Shown: positions 55,714-64,000 of the stretch, piece after piece | How the letters are laid out: every line of letters begins with the position of its first letter | Numbering within the stretch: the stretch's first letter is position 1 | Source: Grimontia hollisae CIP 101886 | GTDB taxonomy: Bacteria > Pseudomonadota > Gammaproteobacteria > Enterobacterales > Vibrionaceae | NCBI RefSeq assembly: GCF_000176515.1 | Contig: NZ_ADAQ01000013.1 | Location: forward strand, 211,361 to 275,360 | Direction of reading: 5' to 3' | DNA length: 64,000 nucleotides | Translations under genes and position numbers: made by a program | The notes under the pieces: generated by a model | Told to the model about the DNA's origin: nothing | Seen by the model: only the letters and a program-made list of their open reading frames with translations | Database searches by the model: none

Positions 55714-56781
55714 ATGCCGATTAAAACTGACGAACTTAGAACACAACCGATTGACACTTTGCCGACACCGGCGGAAGTAGAAGCTGACTCCCCACTTACA
55801 GACAGTGTTGCACAACATATCGCCGATGCCCGTAAACGCGTCGAAGACATCCTTACCGGACGGGACAACCGGCTTCTTGTTGTTGTTGGTCCTTGCTCCA
55901 TCCATGATCCTGTAGCAGGCCTTGATTATGCTACCCGCCTGAAGGCATTGGCTGACAAACACAAAGACAATCTCTTGATTGTTATGCGTACTTATTTTGA
56001 AAAGCCACGTACGGTTGTTGGCTGGAAAGGCATGATTAACGACCCAGACCTAGACGGCAGTTGCAACCTCCGTGAGGGCCTGTTCAAAGCACGCAAATTC
56101 CTGGTTGATGTCAACACACTCGGCATGCCGACAGCAACAGAGTTTCTCGACATGGTTACCGGTCAGTACATTGCTGATCTGGTGACCTGGGGGGCGATCG
56201 GCGCCCGCACAACAGAATCCCAGATTCACCGCGAAATGGCGTCAGCCCTTTCCTGTCCGGTCGGTTTCAAAAACGGCACTGATGGCAACATCAAAATCGC
56301 CATTGATGCAATTCGCTCCAGCCAGACCTCGCACCTGTTCTGCAGTCCAGACAAACATGGCGTGATGACCATTTACCGCACCAGCGGAAACCCCTACGGA
56401 CACGTTATTTTACGTGGTGGCCACCAACCAAACTATTCAAAAGCAGATGTAGCTGCTGCAGCGGCAAATTTGTCAGCGTTCAATCTGACACCACGGTTGC
56501 TGGTTGATTTCAGCCACGCAAACTGTCAAAAACAACACAAGCGTCAGTTGGATATCGCAGCTGACGTCTGTAACCAGCTTGTTGAAGGTGATGTGTTTAT
56601 TGCCGGTATTATGGCGGAAAGCTTCATAGAGGAAGGCAATCAACCGGTCGACAAAGAAAACATTCACGCCCTGACTTACGGTAAGTCGATCACGGACCCT
56701 TGCCTTGGTTGGGATGATACTGCTGTCATGCTGCAAATGCTGTCTGACGCAGTAGCAAAACGTAATCGCACTTTCGCTTAA
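55714..56781 (+). CDS. aroH: 3-deoxy-7-phosphoheptulonate (DAHP) synthase, AroH type
   Basis: This enzyme joins phosphoenolpyruvate and erythrose 4-phosphate, the first step of the shikimate pathway. The 355-aa class I protein has VGPCSIHDP, RTYFEKPRTVVGWKG, GARTTESQIHREMAS, PVGFKNGTDGN, HVILRGG and DFSHANCQKQH. Among the E. coli isozymes it is closest to AroH: the N-terminal TDELRT, TEFLDMVTGQ, LSCPVGFKNGTDGN and SITDPCLGWDD are AroH-like, which suggests tryptophan sensitivity, though feedback specificity is inferred. A strong AAGGAAGG site precedes the ATG. Confidence 0.92.
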   Translation: MPIKTDELRTQPIDTLPTPAEVEADSPLTDSVAQHIADARKRVEDILTGRDNRLLVVVGPCSIHDPVAGLDYATRLKALADKHKDNLLIVMRTYFEKPRTVVGWKGMINDPDLDGSCNLREGLFKARKFLVDVNTLGMPTATEFLDMVTGQYIADLVTWGAIGARTTESQIHREMASALSCPVGFKNGTDGNIKIAIDAIRSSQTSHLFCSPDKHGVMTIYRTSGNPYGHVILRGGHQPNYSKADVAAAAANLSAFNLTPRLLVDFSHANCQKQHKRQLDIAADVCNQLVEGDVFIAGIMAESFIEEGNQPVDKENIHALTYGKSITDPCLGWDDTAVMLQMLSDAVAKRNRTFA

Positions 56782-56862
56782 CAAGCTGTGATATGCTCTC
56801 GCCCAAGCGGCAAAGCATCGTTTGCCCGGGCTATTTATCAGTTAAACATCAGGAAATGACTT

Positions 56863-57345
56863 ATGCCTTCTTTTGATATCGTCTCGGAGATTGATACTGT
56901 TGAGCTGAAAAACGCGGTGGATAACGCCAAGCGCGAGCTTTCCACCCGTTTTGACTTCCGAAACGTCGAAGCAAGCTTCGAACTCAACAAAGAAGTGGTT
57001 AAGGTGTCTGCTGAGTCAGATTTTCAGGTTAACCAGATGATGGACATCCTTCGTGGTAATCTGGCAAAACGCGGCGTAGACGCCCGCGCCATGGAACCCA
57101 AAGATATTGTTCACTCGGGGAAAACCTTTTTCAGCGACGTTCACTTCAAAAACGGCATTGAAGCCGACGTTGCCAAGAAACTGGTGAAAATGATAAAAGA
57201 GGCCAAGATTAAGGTTCAGGCGCAAATTCAAGGTGACAAACTGCGTGTTACCGGCAAAAAGCGTGATGACCTGCAGGCAACCATGCAACTGGTACGTGAA
57301 GCAGATCTGGGGCAACCTTTCCAGTTCGACAATTTCCGCGATTAA
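56863..57345 (+). CDS. yajQ: YajQ family nucleotide-binding protein
   Basis: The 160-aa protein is a full YajQ (DUF520) protein with two ferredoxin-like halves; [41 protein letters not shown] is the family N-terminus, and [22 protein letters not shown] the C-terminal half. In Xanthomonas a homologue binds cyclic-di-GMP; the role in this organism is unknown. Ribosome site CAGGAAATG. It ends at a strong bidirectional terminator. Confidence 0.94.
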   Translation: MPSFDIVSEIDTVELKNAVDNAKRELSTRFDFRNVEASFELNKEVVKVSAESDFQVNQMMDILRGNLAKRGVDARAMEPKDIVHSGKTFFSDVHFKNGIEADVAKKLVKMIKEAKIKVQAQIQGDKLRVTGKKRDDLQATMQLVREADLGQPFQFDNFRD

Positions 57346-57370
57346 ACCCAGCCTTCACGCACTATGACGT

Positions 57371-57402
57371 AAAAAGCCAGTGATTGACTCACTGGCTTTT
57401 CG
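57371..57402. terminator. Bidirectional terminator between yajQ and the helicase gene
   Basis: A perfect 12-bp stem (AAAAGCCAGTGA / TCACTGGCTTTT) with loop TTGAC. T-rich ends on both strands serve the convergent genes. Confidence 0.85.
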
Positions 57403-59754
57403 TTAACGGATATCGACAACCCTGCTCGCTTTTCTATATTGCACTTTCCAACCACGCCAGACTGGCAACTCCCAGCGTTTAGGCCCTTCTTTCCGCTTGC
57501 CCCCAGTATGATGCAAAACCACAATACGCTTCCCTTTTAGGTATTCAACAGCAAGCTGTAATTCAGGCAGTTGGAGTTCTAATGGATATTTACCGGCAAA
57601 ATCATCAAATTCCCAGGACGGAATGCCCTCAAAGTTCAGATCATCACGGTCAATCAATGCAAGATCGTCCGCTGACTCCACGCCGAGCGCCAATAATTTT
57701 TGCTCAACCCAACGCTGCGGCTCAACAGGCGGTTCAGGCTCCGGCGCCTCAAGATACTGATAAAGGTTCCAGAACGCGATGTCTCTTTTCAGGCGCTCAC
57801 CGCACCCTTCCAGCCAAACGCCATCCAGTATCTGGCTGGCCAGCGCCCGTATCAGGCTTTCACCTTGTGCCGCCTGATGTGTTTCACTGATCACTCTGCC
57901 TGCATATATACGCTGAACCCGATCAAGCACCTGTCCATTGATATCGACAGACTCTGCGACAATCTCTTCGCCGACCCCGGCCTCTGCCAGCCAATCGAAA
58001 GGCACAGGCGCCATACAGGTCGCATAAGAGGTTGTTTGTTTTACGCCACGCCCTGCTAAATGAAATTGGTCAAACACAATAGCAGCCTGTGGCTCTGCGG
58101 GAAAATCACTGTCACGGCTGAGCATCACTTCACTGACACCATTCCCAAAGGCTTGCTGGCGCTTTTCCCGCCTGACGTACGCCAGTTCCGGTGCAACAAC
58201 CAGCACATTTTTTAGTAAAGTCTCTCTGTTGAAGCGGCTTGCAACCTCCCATTGAGGCAACGACAGTGCTTCCCTGATGGATGCAGACAAACGCCGGGCC
58301 TCTTCCAATGCAATGGGGTCAACATCAATAATATCTGCTGGCTGCTCACCACGAAGTACCGCAATAGAGGTGACAACGTCACACAAAGCTGGATTCCAGG
58401 CTTTATAATCATCAAGAGTTAGCTCGCCGCTTCTGCGTCTCCATACCGTCATCGGGGTTTGCAGCACGGCGGCCAAATCCACCATCGCTTCTTTGTCCGC
58501 TTTCTTTTCCATGTCCGATATCAGGTGGGCAAACAAACTGTCTATCGGTAGCGGATAAAGGCGCTTTCCGTGGTCGGTGACCTGACCATCACCATCTATC
58601 GCGCCCATCGCCACCAAACGTGTTGTCGCCACCTGCAATGACTTTTCCGGTAATGCAGACAGGAAACTCAGCGCGTCAAGCCTGAAACCACAGCAAGCCG
58701 CCGCCAACATAGTCTCGGTCAAATCTTCCCGCTCTAATTCTGGCGGAGTAAAGGTTTCCAGCGGCGCATGTTCCCCATACAACCTTTCACAGAAACCGGC
58801 AGCGATACGACCTGCCCGGCCAGCTCGTTGTTTAGCGCTGGCTTTGGAAATGGCATGCAAGGCCAGTGCTGTACGGCCATTACGTTGGTGAGTGCGGCGC
58901 TCCATGCCACTGTCAATCACAGTCACAATGCCGGGAATGGTCAACGATGTTTCCGCCACGTTGGTAGCAAGGACAATGCGCGGGTTGTCAGATGGGCACA
59001 ATGCACGGTGGCGATCCGTGTCCGATACAGAGGCATGAAGTGGGATAACGTCTGCATCCAGGCATTTCAACACCGCTTGGCACTGGCTGATTTCTTTTTT
59101 GCCCGGCAGAAACACCAATACATCCCCTCCACGTTCAAGCGCCTTTGCCACCAAGGGTTTGATACGGGATTCCAAGCCTTTACCAGAAGGCATATGCTGG
59201 CTATCAAGTGCATGATGACTGATAGTGACACCGTAAGTCTTAGCGTCAGCAGACAGGATTTCAGCCATAAAATAGTCCGCGAGCTTTCGGCTATCCAGCG
59301 TCGCCGACGTGATGATTAACCGGTGTGCATCATGCTTTAAAAGCAGTGCAGCCAGCAGATCAGTCTCTGCGCGACGCTCGTGGAACTCATCTATCATCAC
59401 CACATCAAACTGGGCAAGTTTGTCTTCACTGAACCAGCGAAGCACCACGCCCGGCGTAGCAAAGACGATGCGGGAGTCCTCAGAAAACCGGTAATCAAAC
59501 TTAATGGCATACCCCACTTGATCCCCGATGTCCGTGCCCAGCGTCTCTGCGACAAACCCTGCGAGTGATGTACATGCCACACGGCGGGGTTCAACCACCA
59601 ACACTCGCCCATACGTTGACGCCCATACGGGCAAACGGGTCGACTTCCCCGTACCGGTATCTGACTGAACAATCAGGTTGGAATGACCCAGAATACGCTC
59701 AACATCGTGCTGGAGGGTGTCAATAGGAAGGGAAAGTGTCAGAGGATTGACCAT
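57403..59754 (-). CDS. DEAH-type ATP-dependent helicase (HrpB/HrpA-like)
   Basis: The 783-aa protein is a superfamily 2 helicase: Walker A SDTGTGKST, Walker B variant MIDEFHERRAE (DEFH), SAT in ITSATLD, LATNVAETSLTIPGIVTVID, and QRAGRAGR in motif VI. This is the core of HrpA/HrpB proteins. It is shorter than E. coli HrpA (about 1300 aa), and its C-terminal third does not show the usual HrpB C-terminal motifs as I recall them, ending instead in a basic ELQLPELQLAVEYLKGKRI...KRWELPVWRGWK region. RNA is the likely substrate. It carries a matS site at 58370-58382. Confidence 0.85.
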   Translation of the reverse strand: MVNPLTLSLPIDTLQHDVERILGHSNLIVQSDTGTGKSTRLPVWASTYGRVLVVEPRRVACTSLAGFVAETLGTDIGDQVGYAIKFDYRFSEDSRIVFATPGVVLRWFSEDKLAQFDVVMIDEFHERRAETDLLAALLLKHDAHRLIITSATLDSRKLADYFMAEILSADAKTYGVTISHHALDSQHMPSGKGLESRIKPLVAKALERGGDVLVFLPGKKEISQCQAVLKCLDADVIPLHASVSDTDRHRALCPSDNPRIVLATNVAETSLTIPGIVTVIDSGMERRTHQRNGRTALALHAISKASAKQRAGRAGRIAAGFCERLYGEHAPLETFTPPELEREDLTETMLAAACCGFRLDALSFLSALPEKSLQVATTRLVAMGAIDGDGQVTDHGKRLYPLPIDSLFAHLISDMEKKADKEAMVDLAAVLQTPMTVWRRRSGELTLDDYKAWNPALCDVVTSIAVLRGEQPADIIDVDPIALEEARRLSASIREALSLPQWEVASRFNRETLLKNVLVVAPELAYVRREKRQQAFGNGVSEVMLSRDSDFPAEPQAAIVFDQFHLAGRGVKQTTSYATCMAPVPFDWLAEAGVGEEIVAESVDINGQVLDRVQRIYAGRVISETHQAAQGESLIRALASQILDGVWLEGCGERLKRDIAFWNLYQYLEAPEPEPPVEPQRWVEQKLLALGVESADDLALIDRDDLNFEGIPSWEFDDFAGKYPLELQLPELQLAVEYLKGKRIVVLHHTGGKRKEGPKRWELPVWRGWKVQYRKASRVVDIR
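58370..58382. other. matS site (MatP binding)
   Basis: GTGACAACGTCAC, a perfect matS match. Inside the DEAH helicase gene, right of dif. Confidence 0.87.
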
Positions 59755-59988
59755 GTGCGCAATAGAATTCTTTTATTTTTGCCAAATCGTAGGATTCTAC
59801 CCTATTTCATGGATGTGTGGAGTGAATGTGTCGATTTCTACCCTTGGGATTTGCGATAGTTCACCGTTTCATGCTTGGCGACTCGTTTATAAGAAAATCC
59901 ACTTGAAAACCGCGGGATAAGGACACTACACTTCATCACCTACTACTTTAGTACTATTTATATTCTGAAAGAATAGAGTTATCTCTCC

Positions 59989-61680
59989 ATGAATAATCAA
60001 AAACGTCCTCTCTATATCCCTTACGCTGGCCCTGCATTGCTTGAAACACCTCTTCTGAATAAAGGCAGCGCATTTTCCGTTGAAGAACGTATGTTTTTTA
60101 ATTTAGAGGGTCTGCTTCCTGAAGCGATTGAATCGATTGAAGAACAGGCAGAACGTGCCTACAAACAGTATCAGCGCTTTGAAAATGATATGGATAAACA
60201 TATCTATCTGCGCAACATCCAAGATACTAACGAGACTCTCTTCTACCGCCTTGTGACTAACCACATCACAGAGATGATGCCTATTATCTATACCCCTACT
60301 GTGGGTGCGGCATGTGAAAACTTTTCTGAAATTTACCGTCGTGGCCGTGGTTTGTTCATCTCTTATCCAAACCGCTACCGTATCGACGATATGCTGAACA
60401 ATGCCTCCCGTCACAATGTCAAAGTGATCGTGGTTACCGATGGCGAACGCATTCTGGGTCTTGGTGACCAAGGTATCGGCGGCATGGGTATTCCCATTGG
60501 TAAACTGGCTCTGTACACCGCGTGTGGCGGTATCAGCCCGGCCTATACCCTGCCAATCGTTCTGGATGTAGGTACCAACAACCCACAACGCCTGTCAGAC
60601 CCAATGTACATGGGCTGGCGCCATACCCGCATTACGGGACAAGAATACGATGACTTTATCGAAGAGTTCATTCAGGCCGTACAGCGCCGCTGGCCAGATG
60701 CACTGATCCAGTTTGAAGACTTTGCACAGAAAAACGCAATGCCGATTCTTGAGCGCTACAAAAACCGCGTATGCTGCTTCAATGATGACATCCAGGGCAC
60801 CGCAGCTGTCACCGTTGGCTCCCTGATTGCTGCATGTAAAGCGGCAGGCACCAAGCTTTCTGAGCAGCGTATTACCTTCCTGGGTGCAGGCTCAGCGGGT
60901 TGTGGTATTGCAGAAGCCATTATTGCCCAGATGGTCTCTGAAGGCATTTCTGACAAGCAGGCGCGTGAGCGCGTCTTCATGGTTGACCGCTGGGGCCTGT
61001 TACTTGATTCCATGCCAAACCTGCTCGATTTCCAACAAAAACTGGTTCAGAAGTCATCTGCTATCAAGAAATGGGAACTTCAAGACCACAACGTCTCCTT
61101 GTTAGACGTTGTGAAAAACGCGAAACCAACCGTATTGATTGGCGTTTCCGGTGCACCGGGCCTGTTTAGCGAAGAAGTGATTAAAGCAATGCATGCAAAC
61201 TGCAAGCGTCCAATCGTCTTCCCACTGTCAAACCCAACCAGCCGTGTCGAAGCGACGCCATCAGATATCCTGCGTTGGACAAACGGTGAAGCATTGGTTG
61301 CAACCGGTAGCCCATTTGATCCAGTTGTACTGGATGAAGGCCGAACCTTCCCTATCGCCCAGTGTAACAACAGCTATATCTTCCCGGGGATTGGCTTGGG
61401 TGTACTTGCAGTAGAAGCCAAGCGCGTCACCGATGAAATGCTGATGGAATCCAGCCGTGCACTGTCTGAGTGTTCACCACTGGCGAAATATGGTCGCGGC
61501 CCACTGCTGCCGGCGCTTGAAGAGATTCACACTGTATCTCGCCACATTGCACTGGCTGTTGCCAAGAAAGCGATTGAGCAAGGCGTCGCACTCGAACTGG
61601 CAGAAGATGCCCTGCAAGAGCGTATTGATGCGACATTCTGGCAACCGAAATATCGCCAATACAAGCGCACATCCTTCTAA
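59989..61680 (+). CDS. maeA: NAD-dependent malic enzyme MaeA
   Basis: MaeA oxidatively decarboxylates malate to pyruvate. The 563-aa protein has [59 protein letters not shown], the metal site FEDF...[10 protein letters not shown], and the Rossmann motif [15 protein letters not shown]. It matches E. coli MaeA (SfcA, 565 aa) in length, so it is the NAD form rather than the larger NADP MaeB. Single-gene unit followed by a strong hairpin. Confidence 0.96.
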   Translation: MNNQKRPLYIPYAGPALLETPLLNKGSAFSVEERMFFNLEGLLPEAIESIEEQAERAYKQYQRFENDMDKHIYLRNIQDTNETLFYRLVTNHITEMMPIIYTPTVGAACENFSEIYRRGRGLFISYPNRYRIDDMLNNASRHNVKVIVVTDGERILGLGDQGIGGMGIPIGKLALYTACGGISPAYTLPIVLDVGTNNPQRLSDPMYMGWRHTRITGQEYDDFIEEFIQAVQRRWPDALIQFEDFAQKNAMPILERYKNRVCCFNDDIQGTAAVTVGSLIAACKAAGTKLSEQRITFLGAGSAGCGIAEAIIAQMVSEGISDKQARERVFMVDRWGLLLDSMPNLLDFQQKLVQKSSAIKKWELQDHNVSLLDVVKNAKPTVLIGVSGAPGLFSEEVIKAMHANCKRPIVFPLSNPTSRVEATPSDILRWTNGEALVATGSPFDPVVLDEGRTFPIAQCNNSYIFPGIGLGVLAVEAKRVTDEMLMESSRALSECSPLAKYGRGPLLPALEEIHTVSRHIALAVAKKAIEQGVALELAEDALQERIDATFWQPKYRQYKRTSF

Positions 61681-61706
61681 TTTGATTCCCTGAAACACCC
61701 TTTGCC

Positions 61707-61744
61707 ACACCCAAACAGCCTGAAAATACAGGCCGTTTGGGTGT
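61707..61744 (+). terminator. Hairpin after maeA
   Basis: A 15-bp stem with one mismatch (ACACCCAAAC, A, GCCTG against CAGGC, C, GTTTGGGTGT) with a 6-base loop lies 27 bp after maeA. No T run follows directly, so the terminator role is probable, not certain. Confidence 0.65.
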
Positions 61745-61835
61745 ATTGCTATATTGCGGAGGTTGTTTTTGTTATTTCCCCTGTTATGGTTTAACCTGCT
61801 GTTTCTCCCCTTGGTATTAGTTTCCACCTATAGTG

Positions 61836-62495
61836 ATGTCATTGCGTAAAGCATTTTTTGTTATCATGACTTTTGTTGTTGCTTCCTTCATTGTGGTAGC
61901 AGCCATGGATGTCTGGGTCAGTTTCCAAGCCAAAGACCGCATTTTCACCCGTGTCGATGACACGCCCACCCGGCATATTGGCCTGGTTCTTGGCACCAGC
62001 AAATATATCGGTAAAACCCTCAATCCCTACTACACCCACAGAATTGATGCTGCCCAGGATCTTTATCTAAACAAGAAGGTCGATGTGCTGCTGTTAAGTG
62101 GGGATAATGCCCACCGCTCCTACAACGAGCCATGGACAATGAAGCGTGACATGCTTAAAGCGGGTATTCCTGATGAAAAGATTTTTCTTGATTATGCTGG
62201 GTTCAGAACCCTAGATTCCATCATCCGCGCCAAAAAGGTGTTTGATGCGGATGAGTTTACTCTGGTCACCCAGGCTTTTCATTGCGAACGCGCACTGTTC
62301 ATTGCAGATTTTTACGACATTGATGCGATATGTCTTGCCGTTCCCAGCCCCGGAGGAATGGCCGGTGTCAAGATCCGTGCCCGGGAGGCACTCGCCCGTG
62401 TCAAAGCCGTGTTAGACATTTATGTGCTTAAAGAACAACCCAAGTTCCTCGGCCCCAAAGAGAGCATTCCCACAGAAACACTCTCAGGCAAATAA
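61836..62495 (+). CDS. sanA: SanA/YdcF family protein (DUF218)
   Basis: SanA is an inner-membrane protein linked to envelope barrier function and vancomycin resistance at high temperature in E. coli. The 219-aa protein has one N-terminal membrane helix and a DUF218 domain: GLVLGTSKYI, the NPYYTHRIDAAQDLY block, VLLLSGDN, DYAGFRTLDSIIRAKKVF and TLVTQAFHCERALFIA. An ATG at 61836 and a GTG one codon earlier are both possible; neither has a clear ribosome site. Confidence 0.88.
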   Translation: MSLRKAFFVIMTFVVASFIVVAAMDVWVSFQAKDRIFTRVDDTPTRHIGLVLGTSKYIGKTLNPYYTHRIDAAQDLYLNKKVDVLLLSGDNAHRSYNEPWTMKRDMLKAGIPDEKIFLDYAGFRTLDSIIRAKKVFDADEFTLVTQAFHCERALFIADFYDIDAICLAVPSPGGMAGVKIRAREALARVKAVLDIYVLKEQPKFLGPKESIPTETLSGK

Positions 62496-62750
62496 ACTGC
62501 CCCACTCACTTTTCCTGTGACCGATGAATGGATGGGTGGAATCCTACCCATTCCCAAAACATTGCCTCTCAGTTTTAAACATCCGTACAGCATCTTGTAA
62601 AACCTGTGGCATTGGCCTCTCCTTCACACTTTTCCTTTGGGCGATAATGCGCAGCACAGAGCATAGTTCGCTCGATAATGAGAACGAGACAAAATCGTTC
62701 CAACCTGGAAATAAAAATTGCCCTATAAAATAATAAAGAAGGAAGCTTAA

Positions 62751-64000
62751 ATGACGGCATTAACCCTTGCTTTCAAAGATTGGCTGTTAAATAGAAACAG
62801 CATTATTCTCCTGGCAGACGTTGCTCTCTTTTTCATTTTGATGAATGTCTTACCGTTTGACGAAAACGTGGTGATTGGCCTCAGCATGCTGGTGTTTATC
62901 GCTGTGCTATGGCTGACCGAAGCATTGCACGTTAGTGTCACAGCCATTATGGTACCTTTGATGGCCGTGGGTTTAGGTGTATTCAAAACCCCTGAAGCGA
63001 TGGCCAACTTCGCCAACCCCATCATTTTCCTGTTTTTGGGAGGCTTTGCACTCGCGGCCGCATTACATGTCCAAAAACTAGACCAAGCCATTGCAGATAA
63101 AGTGCTGGTATTGGCTAAGGGACGCATGAGCGTCGCCGTGCTTATGTTGTTCGGTGTGACCGCCGCGCTTTCAATGTGGATTTCAAACACAGCAACCACC
63201 GCAATGATGTTGCCATTGGTTTTAGGTGTATTAAGTAAAGTAAATGCCAAATCTGAGCACGGTACGTTTGTGTTCGTTCTATTGGGTATCGCTTATTGCG
63301 CAAGTATCGGTGGTATCGCCACGATTGTTGGTAGCCCACCAAACGCCATCGCAGCCGCAGAAGTTAATCTGAACTTCGTTGAATGGATGAAGCTTGGTCT
63401 ACCAATTACCCTGACCCTGTTACCAATCACTATCGGCCTGCTTTACCTACTGACCAAACCCAACCTGAACCATACGTTTGAGCTTAACCACCAACCTATC
63501 GAGTGGACTCACGGCCGTCGTCTGACTCTGGCGATTTTCCTGTTCACAGCCACATGCTGGATCTTCAGTAAACCCATCAACCAAATGCTGGGAGGATTAA
63601 GTAAATTTGATTCTCTGGTCGCCCTGACGGCGATCGTATTGCTTGGCATCACCCGCGTTGTGAAGTGGAAAGATATTGAAAAAACCACTGACTGGGGTGT
63701 ATTGCTGTTGTTCGGTGGTGGCTTGACGCTCAGCAATGTACTGAAAGCAACCGGTACCAGTGTTTTCCTGGCAGAATCATTGAGCGGCTTTTTATCCAGT
63801 ACTGGCGCTTTCTTTACCCTCATCGCCATTGTCACTTTCGTTGTCTTCCTGACCGAATTTGCAAGTAACACTGCAAGTGCTGCGCTACTGGTACCCGTAT
63901 TTGCAACTGTTGCTGAAGCATTAGGCATTTCACCGGTAGTTCTGTCTGCACTGATTGCTGTTGCTGCATCCTGTGCATTTATGTTGCCTGTCGCAACACC
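62751..64000 (+). CDS. DASS-family sodium:anion symporter (3' end cut by window)
   Basis: The first 416 residues of a divalent anion:Na+ symporter (SLC13) are visible, with about ten hydrophobic helices. The two SNT motifs that bind Na+ and substrate carboxylates are present: [15 protein letters not shown] and [14 protein letters not shown]. The first is followed by the hairpin region GSPPNAIA. The likely substrates are dicarboxylates such as succinate or malate, or sulfate; they cannot be told apart here. Location 70 bp before the right part of the window and downstream of maeA and sanA gives little more. A strong AAGGAAG site precedes the ATG. The gene runs off the window. Confidence 0.9.
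   Translation, partial: MTALTLAFKDWLLNRNSIILLADVALFFILMNVLPFDENVVIGLSMLVFIAVLWLTEALHVSVTAIMVPLMAVGLGVFKTPEAMANFANPIIFLFLGGFALAAALHVQKLDQAIADKVLVLAKGRMSVAVLMLFGVTAALSMWISNTATTAMMLPLVLGVLSKVNAKSEHGTFVFVLLGIAYCASIGGIATIVGSPPNAIAAAEVNLNFVEWMKLGLPITLTLLPITIGLLYLLTKPNLNHTFELNHQPIEWTHGRRLTLAIFLFTATCWIFSKPINQMLGGLSKFDSLVALTAIVLLGITRVVKWKDIEKTTDWGVLLLFGGGLTLSNVLKATGTSVFLAESLSGFLSSTGAFFTLIAIVTFVVFLTEFASNTASAALLVPVFATVAEALGISPVVLSALIAVAASCAFMLPVAT

Noticed and set aside
62747-63250. 167-codon - strand ORF opposite the DASS transporter
   Set aside because: It mirrors a clear SLC13 coding region with both SNT motifs on the + strand.

Overview
The window looks like the replication terminus of the main chromosome of a gammaproteobacterium, most likely a Vibrionaceae species outside classical Vibrio (Enterovibrio, Grimontia or Photobacterium-like). 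The support is a fabA, lonB, matP, rmf, uup, rlmKL, zapC, pyrD, gdhB, pepN, prc, proQ neighbourhood as I recall it from Vibrio chromosome 1, a GlyGly-CTERM DUF3466 protein, a dif site at 21825-21852, and six perfect matS sites flanking it. The genus is an inference.

Left part (1-21574, every gene on +) is a large hydrogen-metabolism island. After the 3' end of an inositol-monophosphatase-like gene comes hoxFUYHWI, a soluble NAD-reducing [NiFe]-hydrogenase of the Cupriavidus (Ralstonia) eutropha SH type, closed by a terminator at 6573-6608. A second operon follows a strong sigma-54 promoter (6785-6800): hypA, hypB, a HoxA/NtrC-type activator, hypC, hypD, hypE, hupE (nickel permease), hypF, then a second, soluble group-2-like hydrogenase (small and large subunits), its own maturation protease, a hybrid histidine kinase (PAS, HisKA, HATPase, REC, Hpt) and a REC-plus-kinase protein. 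The likely logic is that the group-2-like enzyme senses or oxidises H2, the two kinases relay a signal, and the HoxA-type activator drives sigma-54 promoters; the Hyp proteins and HupE supply the NiFe(CN)2CO cofactor to both hydrogenases. The wiring of the relay is inference.

Middle (21575-21901) is a non-coding strip with two long palindromes and dif. To its right the strand bias reverses, as expected for converging replication forks: a PPC/DUF296 protein, DUF3634 and matP are on -, followed by lonB and fabA on +, then mostly - strand housekeeping genes.

Right part (23-64 kb) is ordinary core genome: lonB, fabA (with a FabR-like operator), rmf (56 codons), DUF3466, uup, a glutaredoxin-like gene, rlmKL, zapC, pyrD, gdhB, DUF2835, pepN, pncB, an unknown exported protein, prc, proQ, msrC, letAB, rsmF, a CvfB/YitL-type S1 protein, an aroH-type DAHP synthase, yajQ, a DEAH-type helicase, maeA, sanA, and the 5' part of a DASS-family transporter. 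The 918-bp gap at 32303-33220 is the most structured non-coding stretch (two DnaA boxes, a CRP-like site, an operator-like palindrome, a long hairpin and two tiny overlapping ORFs). No tRNA, rRNA, CRISPR array, insertion sequence or prophage was seen.
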